From JAPORK01 sp026710285 (GTDB lineage Bacteria; Pseudomonadota; Gammaproteobacteria; Pseudomonadales; Endozoicomonadaceae): DNA of 64,000 nt. This document shows, in pieces, positions 47,379-57,084 of this stretch (the stretch's first letter is position 1; each line of letters begins with the position of its first letter). The notes beneath the pieces were generated by a model. It ran no database searches, was not told where the DNA came from, and saw nothing but the letters and a program-made list of their open reading frames with translations. The stretch is from NCBI GenBank assembly GCA_965201045.1, contig OZ241746.1:372001-436000 (forward strand), given 5' to 3'. The position numbers and the translations under genes are program-made.

Positions 47379-47996
47379 ATGAATAAATCAATTTTATTTT
47401 TTTGTTTTTTTGTCGGTTATTTTTCAAGCAATTATGCTTGTGCGAAGAAGACAACAATACGTAACAATGACATCTATTTTACCGGACATGCCGGTTCAGT
47501 AAATTTTCAAATGACGTCTAAATGCATAACCCACGGACAATCTTTCGATAAAATTCTAAACAAATCTTCACTTCACGGATTGAATATCAGAGCAGGAAGA
47601 AAAGGAAGTAAAGAGGTTGTTAAATGTGTTCAAAAGTAAAACAAGAATGAATGGATGATATTTACAAATACTTTTACTTTTGCCAAAAAGCCTAATAAAT
47701 TGAATTTTGCTGTTCAGGGAACTTTAACCATAGATGGTGTAGTGTTTGATGATATTGTCTTGGCCCAAGGACATCATGGTGCAACAAACAACTGGTGGTT
47801 TGGGGGGAAAAACTGCTGGAGTGCGCATGCTCCTGTAGATTTTTCAGAATGTACGAGCAGAAATGGAGATAAATGGTGTTTTACGCGTGGACGCAGCGGG
47901 TATTTTGGCTATCTCATTCAAACAGGCGCTAATAAAATAAAAGTTGATAAAAAGTCCTGTGATGATGTATATTCAGAACTTCAAAACCGCGTATGA
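47379..47996 (+). pseudogene. Secreted protein gene split by an in-frame TAA
   Basis: The first half starts MNKSILFFCFFVGYFSS (ATG 47379), with a signal peptide ending near YACA, and runs to VVKCVQK and TAA at 47637-47639. The second half (47640-47996) continues in the same frame as NKNEWMIFTNTF and on to ELQNRV. Read through, it would be about 205 residues of one cysteine-containing secreted protein (KCI, VKC, KNCWSA, SECTS, KWCF, KSCDD). Alternatively there are two genes, the second starting at the ATG 47655 without a signal peptide or clear Shine-Dalgarno site, which seems less likely. No family recognised. Confidence 0.55.
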
Positions 47997-48142
47997 TGAC
48001 TAGCTACCCTAAAACCTGCCAACCCAATTAAATTATATAGCCATCCAAAACTGCCTGATATAAAAATGTTTTGTCTTCCCTGATGGTTTTTTAAAAACAG
48101 ACCATTACTTAGAAGATTTACTTTATCAGAAAAGCAACTGAC

Positions 48143-48167
48143 GGCGCCCGATAATTATCGTAGCGCC
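48143..48167 (-). terminator. Probable Rho-independent terminator of eno
   Basis: On the minus strand, about 20 bp after the eno stop, GGCGC and GCGCC arms flank the palindrome CGATAATTATCG, forming a strong hairpin. It is followed by a T-rich stretch (GTTGCTTTTC). Position and shape suit termination of eno. Confidence 0.5.
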
Positions 48168-48187
48168 CTCTGATAGCTCAACTGATT

Positions 48188-49483
48188 TTAGTGCATGGGT
48201 TGTCCGGATGATATGCCATAAGCGGCCTGTTTACCCAGCTCTTCTTCAATACGCAGCAGCTGATTATATTTAGCAACACGATCAGTACGGCACAAAGATC
48301 CTGTTTTGATCTGTCCTGCATCTGTGCCTACAGCCAGATCAGCTATGGTTACATCTTCCGTTTCTCCGGAACGGTGTGAAATTACGGTGCTATACCCAGC
48401 TTCTTTTGCCATTTTAATCGCAGAAAGTGTTTCTGTTAAAGTACCAATCTGATTCAGCTTGATCAAAATCGAATTGGCTATACCATGGGAAATACCTTCG
48501 CTGAAAATTTTTGTGTTGGTTACAAAGATATCATCTCCAACGAGTTGTAACTTATGCTTAAGCTTATCAGTCATATATTTCCAGCCATCCCAGTCTGCTT
48601 CACTGAGACCATCTTCAATGCTGGTAATATGGTAATCATTGGCCAGTGTAGCCAGATAGTCAGTAAAATCCTTTGATGAAAACTGACGGTTTTCACCGCT
48701 AAGATTATACTGTTTGTCTGCGGTGAAAAATTCTGATGCAGCACAGTCCAGCGCCAGTGAAACATGTTTGCCTAACTGATAGCCTGCCTGTTCTATTGCT
48801 TCACTAATGACAGATAAAGCCTGTGCATTTGATTGTAAGTCAGGGGCAAAACCGCCTTCATCGCCTACAGAAACACTCAGTTTTTTCTGCCCGAGAATTT
48901 TCTTAAGTGTATGAAATATTTCTGCCCCCATGCGTAGTGCTTCTTTAAAGCTGCCTGCACCGATTGGTTGAATCATAAACTCTTGAATATCTACGTTATT
49001 ATCTGCATGCTCACCACCGTTTAAGATATTCATCATGGGAACAGGCATAGAGTATTGTCCGGGTGAACCATTAAGATTGGCAATATGTTCGTACAGAGGA
49101 ATGTTTTGTTTTTTCGCAGCGACTTTTGCTGTGGCCAGCGAAACAGCTAAAATAGCGTTTGCACCCAGTACAGATTTATTTTCTGTTCCGTCCAGATCAA
49201 TCATCAGCTGATCAATTTTATGCTGATCCATTGCCGACTGACCAACGAGTATCTTATTGACCGGTTCACAAATATTTTTAACCGCTTTGCAAACGCCCTT
49301 TCCCATGTAGCGACCTGAGTCCTGATCGCGCAATTCAAGTGCTTCACGAGTTCCTGTAGACGCTCCTGACGGTGCACTTGCTCTGCCGGTTTCTCCTGAA
49401 GTTAAGACGACTTCAGCCTCTATAGTAGGGTTTCCACGGGAATCTAATATTTCTCTGGCAATTACTTTGTGAATTTCTGTCAT
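48188..49483 (-). CDS. eno: Enolase
   Basis: A 431-residue glycolytic enzyme (432 in E. coli) that converts 2-phosphoglycerate to phosphoenolpyruvate; in proteobacteria it is also a component of the RNA degradosome. I chose the ATG at 49483 (MTEIHKVIAREILDSRGNPT) because AAGGAG lies 8 nt upstream; an ATG at 49510 would add nine unusual residues. Motifs: SGASTGTREALELRD, the general-base region GDEGGFAPDL, metal ligands in DCAASEFF, SIEDGLSE and VGDDIFVTN, the catalytic lysine in ILIKLNQIGTLTE, and SHRSGETED. The gene is alone, without the pyrG neighbour common in gammaproteobacteria. Confidence 0.97.
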   Translation of the reverse strand: MTEIHKVIAREILDSRGNPTIEAEVVLTSGETGRASAPSGASTGTREALELRDQDSGRYMGKGVCKAVKNICEPVNKILVGQSAMDQHKIDQLMIDLDGTENKSVLGANAILAVSLATAKVAAKKQNIPLYEHIANLNGSPGQYSMPVPMMNILNGGEHADNNVDIQEFMIQPIGAGSFKEALRMGAEIFHTLKKILGQKKLSVSVGDEGGFAPDLQSNAQALSVISEAIEQAGYQLGKHVSLALDCAASEFFTADKQYNLSGENRQFSSKDFTDYLATLANDYHITSIEDGLSEADWDGWKYMTDKLKHKLQLVGDDIFVTNTKIFSEGISHGIANSILIKLNQIGTLTETLSAIKMAKEAGYSTVISHRSGETEDVTIADLAVGTDAGQIKTGSLCRTDRVAKYNQLLRIEEELGKQAAYGISSGQPMH

Positions 49484-49670
49484 GACGCTGACTCCTTTAT
49501 CATCTGTCACTTAATGTTTTTGTACGGTCACATTTTTAACTTAAGACTATTAAAATGAAAATCAGTTTATTTTATCCCGAAGCATTGCAAACTTCAAAAA
49601 TATTTAAAGATTTATTGTATCTTGTCACCTTTTTTACCATACATATCGTAAAGCCCCATTTTTCAGGGGG

Positions 49671-49753
49671 CTGTCTCTTAGTCACATTTTTAAAGTGCTG
49701 ATTTTTATTATTCAGTCAAAAACTCCAACCTAGCATTTGTGTATAAAAGACAG
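49671..49753. repeat. 83-bp MITE-like repeat with Tn5-like ends, inside an IS605-type end
   Basis: Starts CTGTCTCTTAGTCACATTTT and ends TTTGTGTATAAAAGACAG, the same two ends as the 260-bp copies but with a shorter interior. TTTTTATTATTCAGTCAAAA inside matches 62737-62756. The bordering CTTTAGAGAGAGAAGGATGT, running to within 5 nt of the fabY stop, looks like an IS605 right end. Confidence 0.65.
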
Positions 49754-49780
49754 TCTTTAGAGAGAGAAGGATGTCAGTCT

Positions 49781-51649
49781 TTATGCTTCAGGCATAGTTT
49801 TTTTAGCTGTGTACTGTGCATACTGATGCGTTGTCTGCAACGGAATTTTCTGATTTTTTAGTTTTATAACACTCTCTTTTATGGAGATATCTTCAGAGTT
49901 TATAACATCTTTTCCAAAAATATAAACAGGAGATATCTTCCCCCGGCAGTATTTTGTTTCATAATCATCACTATTTTGTTGTACCCGGATATTTTTATCT
50001 TTCCACTGGCTCACTGCTGTACTACCATGTTTGCTTTTTAGCATCTGCAGGGTTGCATCAGGAGAAATAATGACAGCCGAAGCATTATTACCACCAAAAC
50101 CTTTTGAGTTGAGAATAGCAAATGAGACATCTTGCCTGTTTATTTCTACATCTTGTGTAAGAATGTGCAGATTCTCAGTATAAACATCATCAGCTATTTT
50201 ATTTGCAGACTGAATGCCCGGGATTAAACCGTGCTGCCACATACCCAGTGCAACCATCAGCTGATCACCGGAGGCTGCTGCCAGTGAATGTCCTACATAG
50301 CTTTTTACAGCAGAAACAGACCAGCCAGAAAGATTAAAAGCATTAGCAACATAAGAGAGAATATGTGATTCTGTCACTCTGTTTTGTGGTGTTCCTGTGC
50401 CATGTGCATAAACGACAGAATTGTTCAGTGCTTTTTGTCCAAAGAGGACTTTTCCAAGCTGTGCAGCTTTTGCCATGGTTATATAATTGCCGGCACCCGG
50501 ACTTGAGATAGATTTTTTATAACCATCAGCATTAATAAAAATATCGCCGATACTACCAAGAACCGATGCGCCTGATTGTAGTGCAAGTTCATCATCCATC
50601 AGCACAAAAAACTGTGCAGATTCGCTTAAAACGAAGCCGGTGTTTTCTGCAAAAGGTCTACACGCCCGGGTATAATCAAGCTCTTTTTCAGCCACAATAT
50701 TGTCCAGCTGTTTCAGCGATTTATCTGTTGCCAGCGCACCCATAGTTGTATATCCTTCGATAATCTCTGGCGTCAGGGGGGCTTCACTGTTACCGACTAT
50801 TGCAATTTTACTCCGCCCGGAACTGATATCATCCATGCCCTGGCGTAAGTTATATAAAAAAGTAGCACAGGCTCCCATATTCGTACCGGTATTTCCAAGA
50901 TTACCTAAAATATAGGCATTAATAAAATCAGCAGGCATTTCTGCAAATCCAAGCGGTAACTGTTTTGCACTAATTCGCTTGCCTTTCAGGCGTGCCTGCA
51001 ATAAGCCACCATTACTATTGCCATCCATCTGGCTCATACAGCTGCCGGCATAGACAGATATCTGATCAGCTGAAACCTGCTGCTTTATCAGTTCCCAGTC
51101 AATACCCATGGACTGGACCGCATCTGATGCACCACAGATTGTCATCGCTAACCCTCTGGGATGTGAGCGGGAAGGGTAGATTTTTTCCGGACTAAAACCA
51201 TCCGGAAGCTGACCTGCCGCATTGACCTCCGATAACGCAGTGGTCTTTAGTAAAAAATCTTTTGCGCTGTTAATAACGACTTTCACGAAGGTATCATCAA
51301 GTGAGGTCAATTGCCATTCCGAAGGAATGTTTTTCGGCAGATGTTTCTTTTTAACCACTAAATCACTCCCTTTTTGTAAAGGAAGTTTGTGGTGTACCGG
51401 AATTTTTTTGGTATCAAATAAGTTAAGTTTTCTGATCAGTGTTGCTGCCAGCAAATCTTTCTCATGCATTGATTTTTTAGAGGAGCTATGTTGTGATGAT
51501 GTGCATAACTGCTGTAAAGAGGCAAGTACAGATTCTTTACTTTTATGGCTCAGCGCACTATAAACAATACGTTTATAGGCATTAAATCCAGATGTACGAC
51601 CAGCAGAACTAATTCCACCCTGCGCTACTATTACCGCTAATCGTGCCAC
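49781..51649 (-). CDS. fabY: Beta-ketoacyl-ACP synthase, FabY-like
   Basis: A 622-residue thiolase-fold condensing enzyme. Size and N-terminus (MARLAVIVAQGGISSAGRTS) resemble Pseudomonas FabY (about 634 residues), which starts fatty-acid synthesis by condensing acetyl-CoA with malonyl-ACP in place of FabH. The Cys-His-His triad is visible: C261 in NMGACATFLYN, H416 in YAHGTGTPQN and H454 in SYVGHSLAAA, with K449 just before. A glycine-rich KGFGGNNASAV closes the fold. The GTG at 51649 is supported by GGAGG 7 nt upstream. It is not next to other fab genes. Confidence 0.88.
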   Translation of the reverse strand: MARLAVIVAQGGISSAGRTSGFNAYKRIVYSALSHKSKESVLASLQQLCTSSQHSSSKKSMHEKDLLAATLIRKLNLFDTKKIPVHHKLPLQKGSDLVVKKKHLPKNIPSEWQLTSLDDTFVKVVINSAKDFLLKTTALSEVNAAGQLPDGFSPEKIYPSRSHPRGLAMTICGASDAVQSMGIDWELIKQQVSADQISVYAGSCMSQMDGNSNGGLLQARLKGKRISAKQLPLGFAEMPADFINAYILGNLGNTGTNMGACATFLYNLRQGMDDISSGRSKIAIVGNSEAPLTPEIIEGYTTMGALATDKSLKQLDNIVAEKELDYTRACRPFAENTGFVLSESAQFFVLMDDELALQSGASVLGSIGDIFINADGYKKSISSPGAGNYITMAKAAQLGKVLFGQKALNNSVVYAHGTGTPQNRVTESHILSYVANAFNLSGWSVSAVKSYVGHSLAAASGDQLMVALGMWQHGLIPGIQSANKIADDVYTENLHILTQDVEINRQDVSFAILNSKGFGGNNASAVIISPDATLQMLKSKHGSTAVSQWKDKNIRVQQNSDDYETKYCRGKISPVYIFGKDVINSEDISIKESVIKLKNQKIPLQTTHQYAQYTAKKTMPEA

Positions 51650-52343
51650 TCAGCAACCTCCAAATAAATAATAATCATTCCTAATCTAATCAGTGAATCT
51701 GCGAAAAATAGATAATTACAACTTTTTAAGAGATCCCTTTTTGACTACGCTACTAATCCTCTATTATCGCTATTTATGCTCGTGATGCAACAAATGAATT
51801 CAGCAAGGTAGTCATTGGTGCTGGCTTATTTTGTTTTTACCAAAACATTGAATTTACATTAGGGTTGATGTTTTGTCATTGTTCAACTTTTACAAAAAAC
51901 GCCCATATGGGCGCAGCTGCTTGAAATACAACAGGTATCCTGCACGACTGTGCCCTGATTTGGTTATTTTGTGAAAGCTGAGCAATATGACAAAACAGTA
52001 ACAGCCCCTAGCAAGAAAACTGTAGCAATCTCATTGTTTCTGTTAGAAAAATAGTTAATAGTCGGTAATGTTTCAATATTTTTATAGTTCAGGGGGAATG
52101 AAGCATTGTAATGGTTATGAAAGATAGGTAAGCTACACATGGAATTTTTTTAATCGCAGCATTGATCATTTATTGTTGATTTTGATTTTTGTTTTCTGTA
52201 AGGTTGTGTGACTTACTTAGGAAAGTTCTGATTAAAAAGTTTTATGTGTAGAAATTTAAAAAAACAAACAGAGCATTACTCATGGAAGAGACAATAGATA
52301 AGACTTTAAAATTTATGTAAATTTCTTTTTATTGGAGAAAAGA
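51650..52343. other. Intergenic region between divergent genes
   Basis: About 690 bp without a supported gene. It contains a 12-bp palindrome GCCCATATGGGC near 51900-51911, which could be an operator or half of a hairpin. It should hold the divergent promoters of fabY and the DUF2059-like gene. No mobile-element remnant is recognised. Confidence 0.35.
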
Positions 52344-52892
52344 ATGAAGAAAATAAAATTTGGCACACTAATCCTCTTTTTAATCATCCCGATTGTTTCT
52401 TTGGCCAACTTTGATACCAGCCAGGAGATCAGAGAGTTACCAGACGGTGTAGAAGAGAGTGGAGTTGTTAACCAGTCTGCGTCTGATCAACAGGATCAGG
52501 AAGATTCTTCAGATGATTCTGTGAAATATCAACAAGCGTTGAAATTTTTAGAACTTACAAAAAGGAAGGAGAGTTTTGATCTGATTATAGCTAACTTTCT
52601 GAATCAATTACCACCTTCAAAGGCAAAAAGGCTGCATGCTTTGATTTATGAAAACATAGACGTTGATGAATTAATCTCGGATATTGCAAAGCTGTATGCT
52701 CAACATCTTTCAGAAAAAACTTTATTTGCAATGAATGAATTTTATAGTGGCGAGGATGGTCAGGCATTTATTCAGGCAGATGATGAGTTAATACCAGAGG
52801 TTCTTAAAATCTGTGACAAGTTGAAGGAACGCCTGACTTCTGCGCTGGAAACAACTAAACAATTGCAAGAACCATTAAAACAACAAATTTAA
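52344..52892 (+). CDS. Secreted DUF2059-like protein
   Basis: A 182-residue protein from the ATG at 52344, chosen because GGAG lies about 6 nt upstream; a TTG at 52332 overlaps that site. A Sec signal peptide (MKKIKFGTLILFLIIPIVSLA) is followed by a low-complexity acidic linker rich in D, Q and S (about residues 30-60), then an all-helical domain. The stretch LSEKTLFAMNEFYSGEDGQAFIQADDELIPE matches in style the FYxSxxGQ block of DUF2059 proteins. Periplasmic; function unknown. Confidence 0.75.
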   Translation: MKKIKFGTLILFLIIPIVSLANFDTSQEIRELPDGVEESGVVNQSASDQQDQEDSSDDSVKYQQALKFLELTKRKESFDLIIANFLNQLPPSKAKRLHALIYENIDVDELISDIAKLYAQHLSEKTLFAMNEFYSGEDGQAFIQADDELIPEVLKICDKLKERLTSALETTKQLQEPLKQQI

Positions 52893-52972
52893 TTGTAATG
52901 AACCTGCTGTTCCGGGCAGATGTGGGCTTCGGCCCACTATGCGTCCAGCCTTCGGTATGTGTCCGGCAAAGG

Positions 52973-53033
52973 CATACTCTTATACAAGTATCTGTGTATG
53001 CATAATCTCGTAGAAAATACACTGTAAATACCA
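52973..53033. repeat. 65-bp dispersed repeat (copy 2)
   Basis: GCATACTCTTATACAAGTAT through CACTGTAAATACCAAT matches 38493-38557 in the same direction. Here it is joined directly to group II intron remnant sequence. Confidence 0.6.
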
Positions 53034-53040
53034 ATATCAG

Positions 53041-53284
53041 GTAGAAGGAACCGCCCATTGGCAGTTCCAATCCCCCACAGATCTCGGCGTGCGGATCAGA
53101 GAATAGACCGTGGGAACCTCCCCTACAGCCCCTCGCAGAAACGTAAGTGAACCTCTGGATTCATACGGCTCCCATCAGGCAAACACATCTGTCATTCCTG
53201 CACACCAATATGCAAATAGACAAGGACATCGTCCAACAATATTTTCCAGTAATCGTATGGAACAGATCTTATGCTTACGAAAAT
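53041..53284 (-). mobile_element. Group II intron 3'-end remnant (domains V-VI), copy 1
   Basis: Read on the minus strand, 53171-53138 form a 34-nt domain V (GAGCCGTATGAATC, then AGAGGTTCAC and TTACGTTTC) with the catalytic AGC triad kept but one stem change. A GC-rich domain VI-like stem and the TCTATTC-type 3' end follow. The whole 244-bp block is repeated inverted at 60905-61148. There is no reverse transcriptase next to it, so it is a dead fragment. Confidence 0.75.
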
Positions 53285-53679
53285 ATTTGTATTGGATCAG
53301 ATATTGGCTGCCGGTTTGCAATCTGACTATGTGACAGTTAATGACAGCGATGTACGTCATCAGGGAAAGAATGGTTTTGTAACACATATTGGCAATGATT
53401 TTTTTATCTGGTTTCGCAGCACAGCGTCTAAAAGCCGGTTAATTTCCTGACATTGCTCAGGGGAAAAGCGCAGGATTATATTATCAGCAAAGAAACGCTG
53501 ACCTACATACAACGACAAAAGCTGCTAAAGTGGGATTACATAAACTATAGGCGCACGATGGCAGGCAATTTAGTGATGAGTTGCAATGGCAGACACTACT
53601 GGAACAAGAAGATATTAATACACTCAGGCATTGCCGTATTGCTACTGAAGGTGTTTTAATTGCCAGAGGGCGTTGACAA
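53285..53679 (+). pseudogene. IS66-like transposase remnant
   Basis: Broken frames on the plus strand read VNDSDVRHQGKNGFVTHIGN, then FIWFRSTASKSRLIS (stop at about 53448-53450), then a second frame with LLRGKAQDYIISKETLTYIQ, and a third with DELQWQTLLEQEDINTLRH and ending ATEGVLIARGR. The order and the DxxxRHQGKNG and SKSR blocks recall IS66-type transposases. At least two frameshifts and a stop make it inactive. The flanks 52893-52972 and 53680-53927 show nothing I can name. Confidence 0.45.
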
Positions 53680-53927
53680 TTAAGCCAGCCATATCATTGA
53701 AACTACAATGTGTGGAATGGTAGTTACCACTGATTATCACGCAATACTATCCAGGATATTATTATCATCGACATATATTATATTTTCATATTTAAGCATA
53801 TGATTATAAAGGACCCTTTTAAGATATAAAAACTTAACTGTCAACACCCTCTAAGGTGATCGGATATATTTAAAAATAAATAATAGCCAATGTTGTAACT
53901 GGTGCATGAACCCCGTCTTGGTTAATA

Positions 53928-55799
53928 CTATATCAGGTTTGCAGAGTTTTGGTGGATTATACTCTTATTCAAATGATAAAGTAAAGCTGTTTCATCACAG
54001 TTACTCTGGCGCTGATATAGCTCACAACCTTTCAATACTTTTTCAGGTAAATTAGCTTTTTTCTCAACAATGAATCCCAGACGAATAAAGAAGTTCGGCT
54101 TACGTGTTAATACCAACACTTTATCCAGTGCCAAGTCTTTAGCCTGCAATAACATCCGTTCAACTAAAGCTTTACCATAACCTTTTCTCCGCGCATTGAT
54201 TGAGACACCCAGAGAACGAATTTCTGAAAGTTCTGTATTGTAAATGTACAAAGACGCACAGGCATGAACTTGTCCGTTTGCTTCGACAACTGCAAAATCT
54301 CTTATTGAGTGAATCAACTCTTCTCTGGAGCGTGGCAGATTCTCTTCCTCATTTGCCCAATAATTAACAAGCTGGCTGATGGCATCTAAATCAGTCAGCT
54401 TTGCGTCTCTGATAATAAAATCTCTACTATCAAAATTACGACGGTAATCTACAATCATTTTACTCACAGGTAACCGACCAGTTCCACCAAAAATATTACG
54501 TTTATCAACGAGATATTCCAACATCAGAACCGGATAAACATCTTTTTCAATGCAGGGTGAAAATTGCTGCAATTCATGTAGACAAAGTGATTCGACAGGT
54601 TTTTTCTGTTTTAGTGCATACACAACGATTTGCCCGCAAATATGATGTGCTGTCCTGAAAGGTACCCCCTTTGATACCAGATAATCTGCAAGCTCCGTTG
54701 CATTTGTATAATCTCCTTTGGCAGCCTGCTCACAATGAGCTTTGTTAATTTCAATGGCTCTGATCACTTCTCCTGTCATCAGAAGACAGGTATACCATTG
54801 GTTGATTGCATCAAACAGTGGTTGTTTATCTTCCTGTAAGTCTTTATTGTACGACATAGGAAGAGCTTTTAATGTAACCAGTAAACCATGTAATGCTCCA
54901 TAGACACGTCCACATTTTCCACGTATTAATTCCAACGCATCCGGATTCTTTTTTTGAGGCATCAGAGAAGATCCGGAAGTTACCTGATCACCCAAATGAA
55001 TAAAACGGGCTTCACTTGAATTAAAAAAGATAACATCTTCTGCAAAACGTGAAAGATGCATCATAGAAGTACTGGCTGCAAATAAAAGCTCTAAGGCAAA
55101 ATCACGATCTGATACTGCATCAAGACTATTTGCGCAGACAGATGTAAATCCCAGCATGTGTGCAAGTTCTGTCCTGTCAACAGGGTAAGTTGTGCCTGCC
55201 AAAGCACCGCAACCCAGCGGACTTTGATTGATTCGTTTTCTGGCATCTTCAAGACGATCTGTGTCGCGTTTAAACATTTCAATATAGGCTAAACACCAGT
55301 GTGCAAATCGTACAGGTTGAGCACGTTGTAAATGAGTATAACCTGGCAAAATAACATCCTGGTTGTGTTCTGCTAAAGTTAGCAGCTCATACTGACATTG
55401 CTTTAAAGTCTTTATAAGTATGTCGGTTTGTTCGCGTGCCCATAATCTCAGATCTGTCGCTATCTGATCGTTACGGCTTCTTCCGGTATGTAGCTTCCGT
55501 GCAATGTCTCCAAGTTTTTTTATCAATTCTGCTTCAACAAAGCTATGCACATCTTCTGCATCCGAAGTATTAATATTAACTTCTCCGTTACGAACTTTTG
55601 AAGACAGTTCCAGCAGAGCCTGCTCTATTTTTTTCTGTTCATGTTCTGTTAATACACCGGCACGTTGAATCGCTTTAGACCAATGAATTGAACAATTAAT
55701 ATCATGGTGTATTAAAACATGGTCAAATGGCAAAGATGAATTAAATCGTTTAAAAAATACACTATTATCTTTTTGAAAACGTCCACCCCATAACTGCAT
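53928..55799 (-). CDS. argH: Argininosuccinate lyase fused to a GNAT acetyltransferase domain
   Basis: A 623-residue fusion. Residues 1-455 are ArgH, which splits argininosuccinate into arginine and fumarate: LHTGRSRNDQ (about 103-112), PGYTHLQRAQP (about 152-162) and GSSLMPQKKNP, the signature loop. Residues about 461-623 are a GNAT domain with the acetyl-CoA loop RRKGYGKALVERML. Such ArgH(A) fusions occur in Vibrio, Shewanella, Moritella and relatives, where the GNAT part can provide N-acetylglutamate synthase. I chose the ATG at 55799, one base after the argG stop (TAG-T-ATG), which implies coupled translation. Upstream argC and argB are broken, so the GNAT product would have no local route onward. 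Confidence 0.92.
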   Translation of the reverse strand: MQLWGGRFQKDNSVFFKRFNSSLPFDHVLIHHDINCSIHWSKAIQRAGVLTEHEQKKIEQALLELSSKVRNGEVNINTSDAEDVHSFVEAELIKKLGDIARKLHTGRSRNDQIATDLRLWAREQTDILIKTLKQCQYELLTLAEHNQDVILPGYTHLQRAQPVRFAHWCLAYIEMFKRDTDRLEDARKRINQSPLGCGALAGTTYPVDRTELAHMLGFTSVCANSLDAVSDRDFALELLFAASTSMMHLSRFAEDVIFFNSSEARFIHLGDQVTSGSSLMPQKKNPDALELIRGKCGRVYGALHGLLVTLKALPMSYNKDLQEDKQPLFDAINQWYTCLLMTGEVIRAIEINKAHCEQAAKGDYTNATELADYLVSKGVPFRTAHHICGQIVVYALKQKKPVESLCLHELQQFSPCIEKDVYPVLMLEYLVDKRNIFGGTGRLPVSKMIVDYRRNFDSRDFIIRDAKLTDLDAISQLVNYWANEEENLPRSREELIHSIRDFAVVEANGQVHACASLYIYNTELSEIRSLGVSINARRKGYGKALVERMLLQAKDLALDKVLVLTRKPNFFIRLGFIVEKKANLPEKVLKGCELYQRQSNCDETALLYHLNKSIIHQNSANLI

Positions 55800-55800
55800 A

Positions 55801-57057
55801 CTAATACTCCTTTTGCTTTTGCTTTTGCTTTGAATTATTCTGATGTATTGCTGCAATACGGCTTGGTAAACTGAATAATCGAATAAATCCTTCTGCATGT
55901 TTCTGATTATAAACGCCATCAGCTCCAAAGGTAGCAAATTCTTCTGAATACAGACTGTTAGGTGATCTTCTCTGAATTACAGAAACCTGACCTTTGTATA
56001 ATTTAACAACAACATCGCCGCTTACTTTTTCAGCAAGCAAAGCAGCAGCATAAAGTTGAGTTTTAGCCAGTGGCGTAAACCATCTTCCATCATAGAGAAG
56101 ATGTGAAAATGCCAGTCCTAAAGATTCTCTGAATTTTAATGATTCTTTATCTAAAACCAGCACTTCTAATCCTTTATAAGCTGTCATTAATACAGTACCA
56201 CCGGGTGTTTCGTAACAACCCCGTGACTTCATTCCAATTAAACGATTTTCAACAATATCTATACGACCAATGCCATGAGAAGCTGCTTTATTATTCAGAT
56301 AAACTAATGCCTTATATGGAGAAAAAATTTCACCATCAACAGCAATTAATTCACCTTCATTAAAAGTAAGCTGCACCGTTTCAGGTTTGTCCGGTGCTTT
56401 CTCAGGATTTACTGTCATAGTCCAAACTTCCTCAGCAGGTTCAGACCAGGGATCTTCCAGGCTGCCACCTTCATGAGAGATATGCCAGGCGTTTGCATCA
56501 CGGCTATAAATTTTAGCCGGTGAAGTAGCTGAGCAGGGAATAGCACGATCATACAGATACTTTATTAAATCTTCACGTGAAACCATATCCCATTCACGCC
56601 AGGGAGCAATCACTGGTAACTGAGGTGCAAGTGCAGCAAAACAGGATTCAAAGCGCACCTGATCATTACCTTTGCCCGTACATCCATGGCAAAGCGCATC
56701 AGCACCAACATCTAAAGCCAGCTTAATATGAGCTTTTGCAATAACCGGACGAGCTATTGCAGTACCCAGCAGATACTGTCCTTCATATACTGCACCTGTC
56801 TTTATGACCGGATAAATATAATCGTTCACAAAGGTTTCTTTGAGGTCAATAATATAGCATTCTGATGCTCCTGAAGCAATTGCTTTTTCTCTGATACTTT
56901 CAAGCTCTGCTGCCGGTTGCCCAACATCAGCGCAAAAAGCAATGACTTCACAGTTACTATAATTTTCTTTCAGCCAGGGAATAATTGCTGAAGTATCAAG
57001 CCCACCTGAATAAGCTAAAACTACTTTTTTGATTTGTTTATTGATACATGTTGTCAT
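55801..57057 (-). CDS. argG: Argininosuccinate synthase
   Basis: A 418-residue enzyme (from MTTCINKQ) that joins citrulline and aspartate using ATP, the step before ArgH. The ATP P-loop is VVLAYSGGLDTSA. Further family blocks are CHGCTGKGNDQVRFE, PWREWDM, the ISHEGGSLEDP region and KSRGCYETPGG. It belongs to the roughly 400-residue class rather than the longer E. coli type. A GTG at 57069 could add four residues; neither start has a strong ribosome site. The C-terminus ends in a lysine-glutamine tail (KQKQKQKEY) encoded by a 6-bp tandem repeat. It lies between argF and argH in one operon. Confidence 0.95.
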   Translation of the reverse strand: MTTCINKQIKKVVLAYSGGLDTSAIIPWLKENYSNCEVIAFCADVGQPAAELESIREKAIASGASECYIIDLKETFVNDYIYPVIKTGAVYEGQYLLGTAIARPVIAKAHIKLALDVGADALCHGCTGKGNDQVRFESCFAALAPQLPVIAPWREWDMVSREDLIKYLYDRAIPCSATSPAKIYSRDANAWHISHEGGSLEDPWSEPAEEVWTMTVNPEKAPDKPETVQLTFNEGELIAVDGEIFSPYKALVYLNNKAASHGIGRIDIVENRLIGMKSRGCYETPGGTVLMTAYKGLEVLVLDKESLKFRESLGLAFSHLLYDGRWFTPLAKTQLYAAALLAEKVSGDVVVKLYKGQVSVIQRRSPNSLYSEEFATFGADGVYNQKHAEGFIRLFSLPSRIAAIHQNNSKQKQKQKEY

Positions 57058-57084
57058 CTTTTTTATCACTTATGAAATCTATGA

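Noticed and set aside
53110..53334. 74-residue frame similar to one at 60863-61078 (MGTSP..RRNV.EPLDSYGSH)
   Set aside because: Both are translations of the group II intron domain V-VI block, which explains the similarity. They are not genes.
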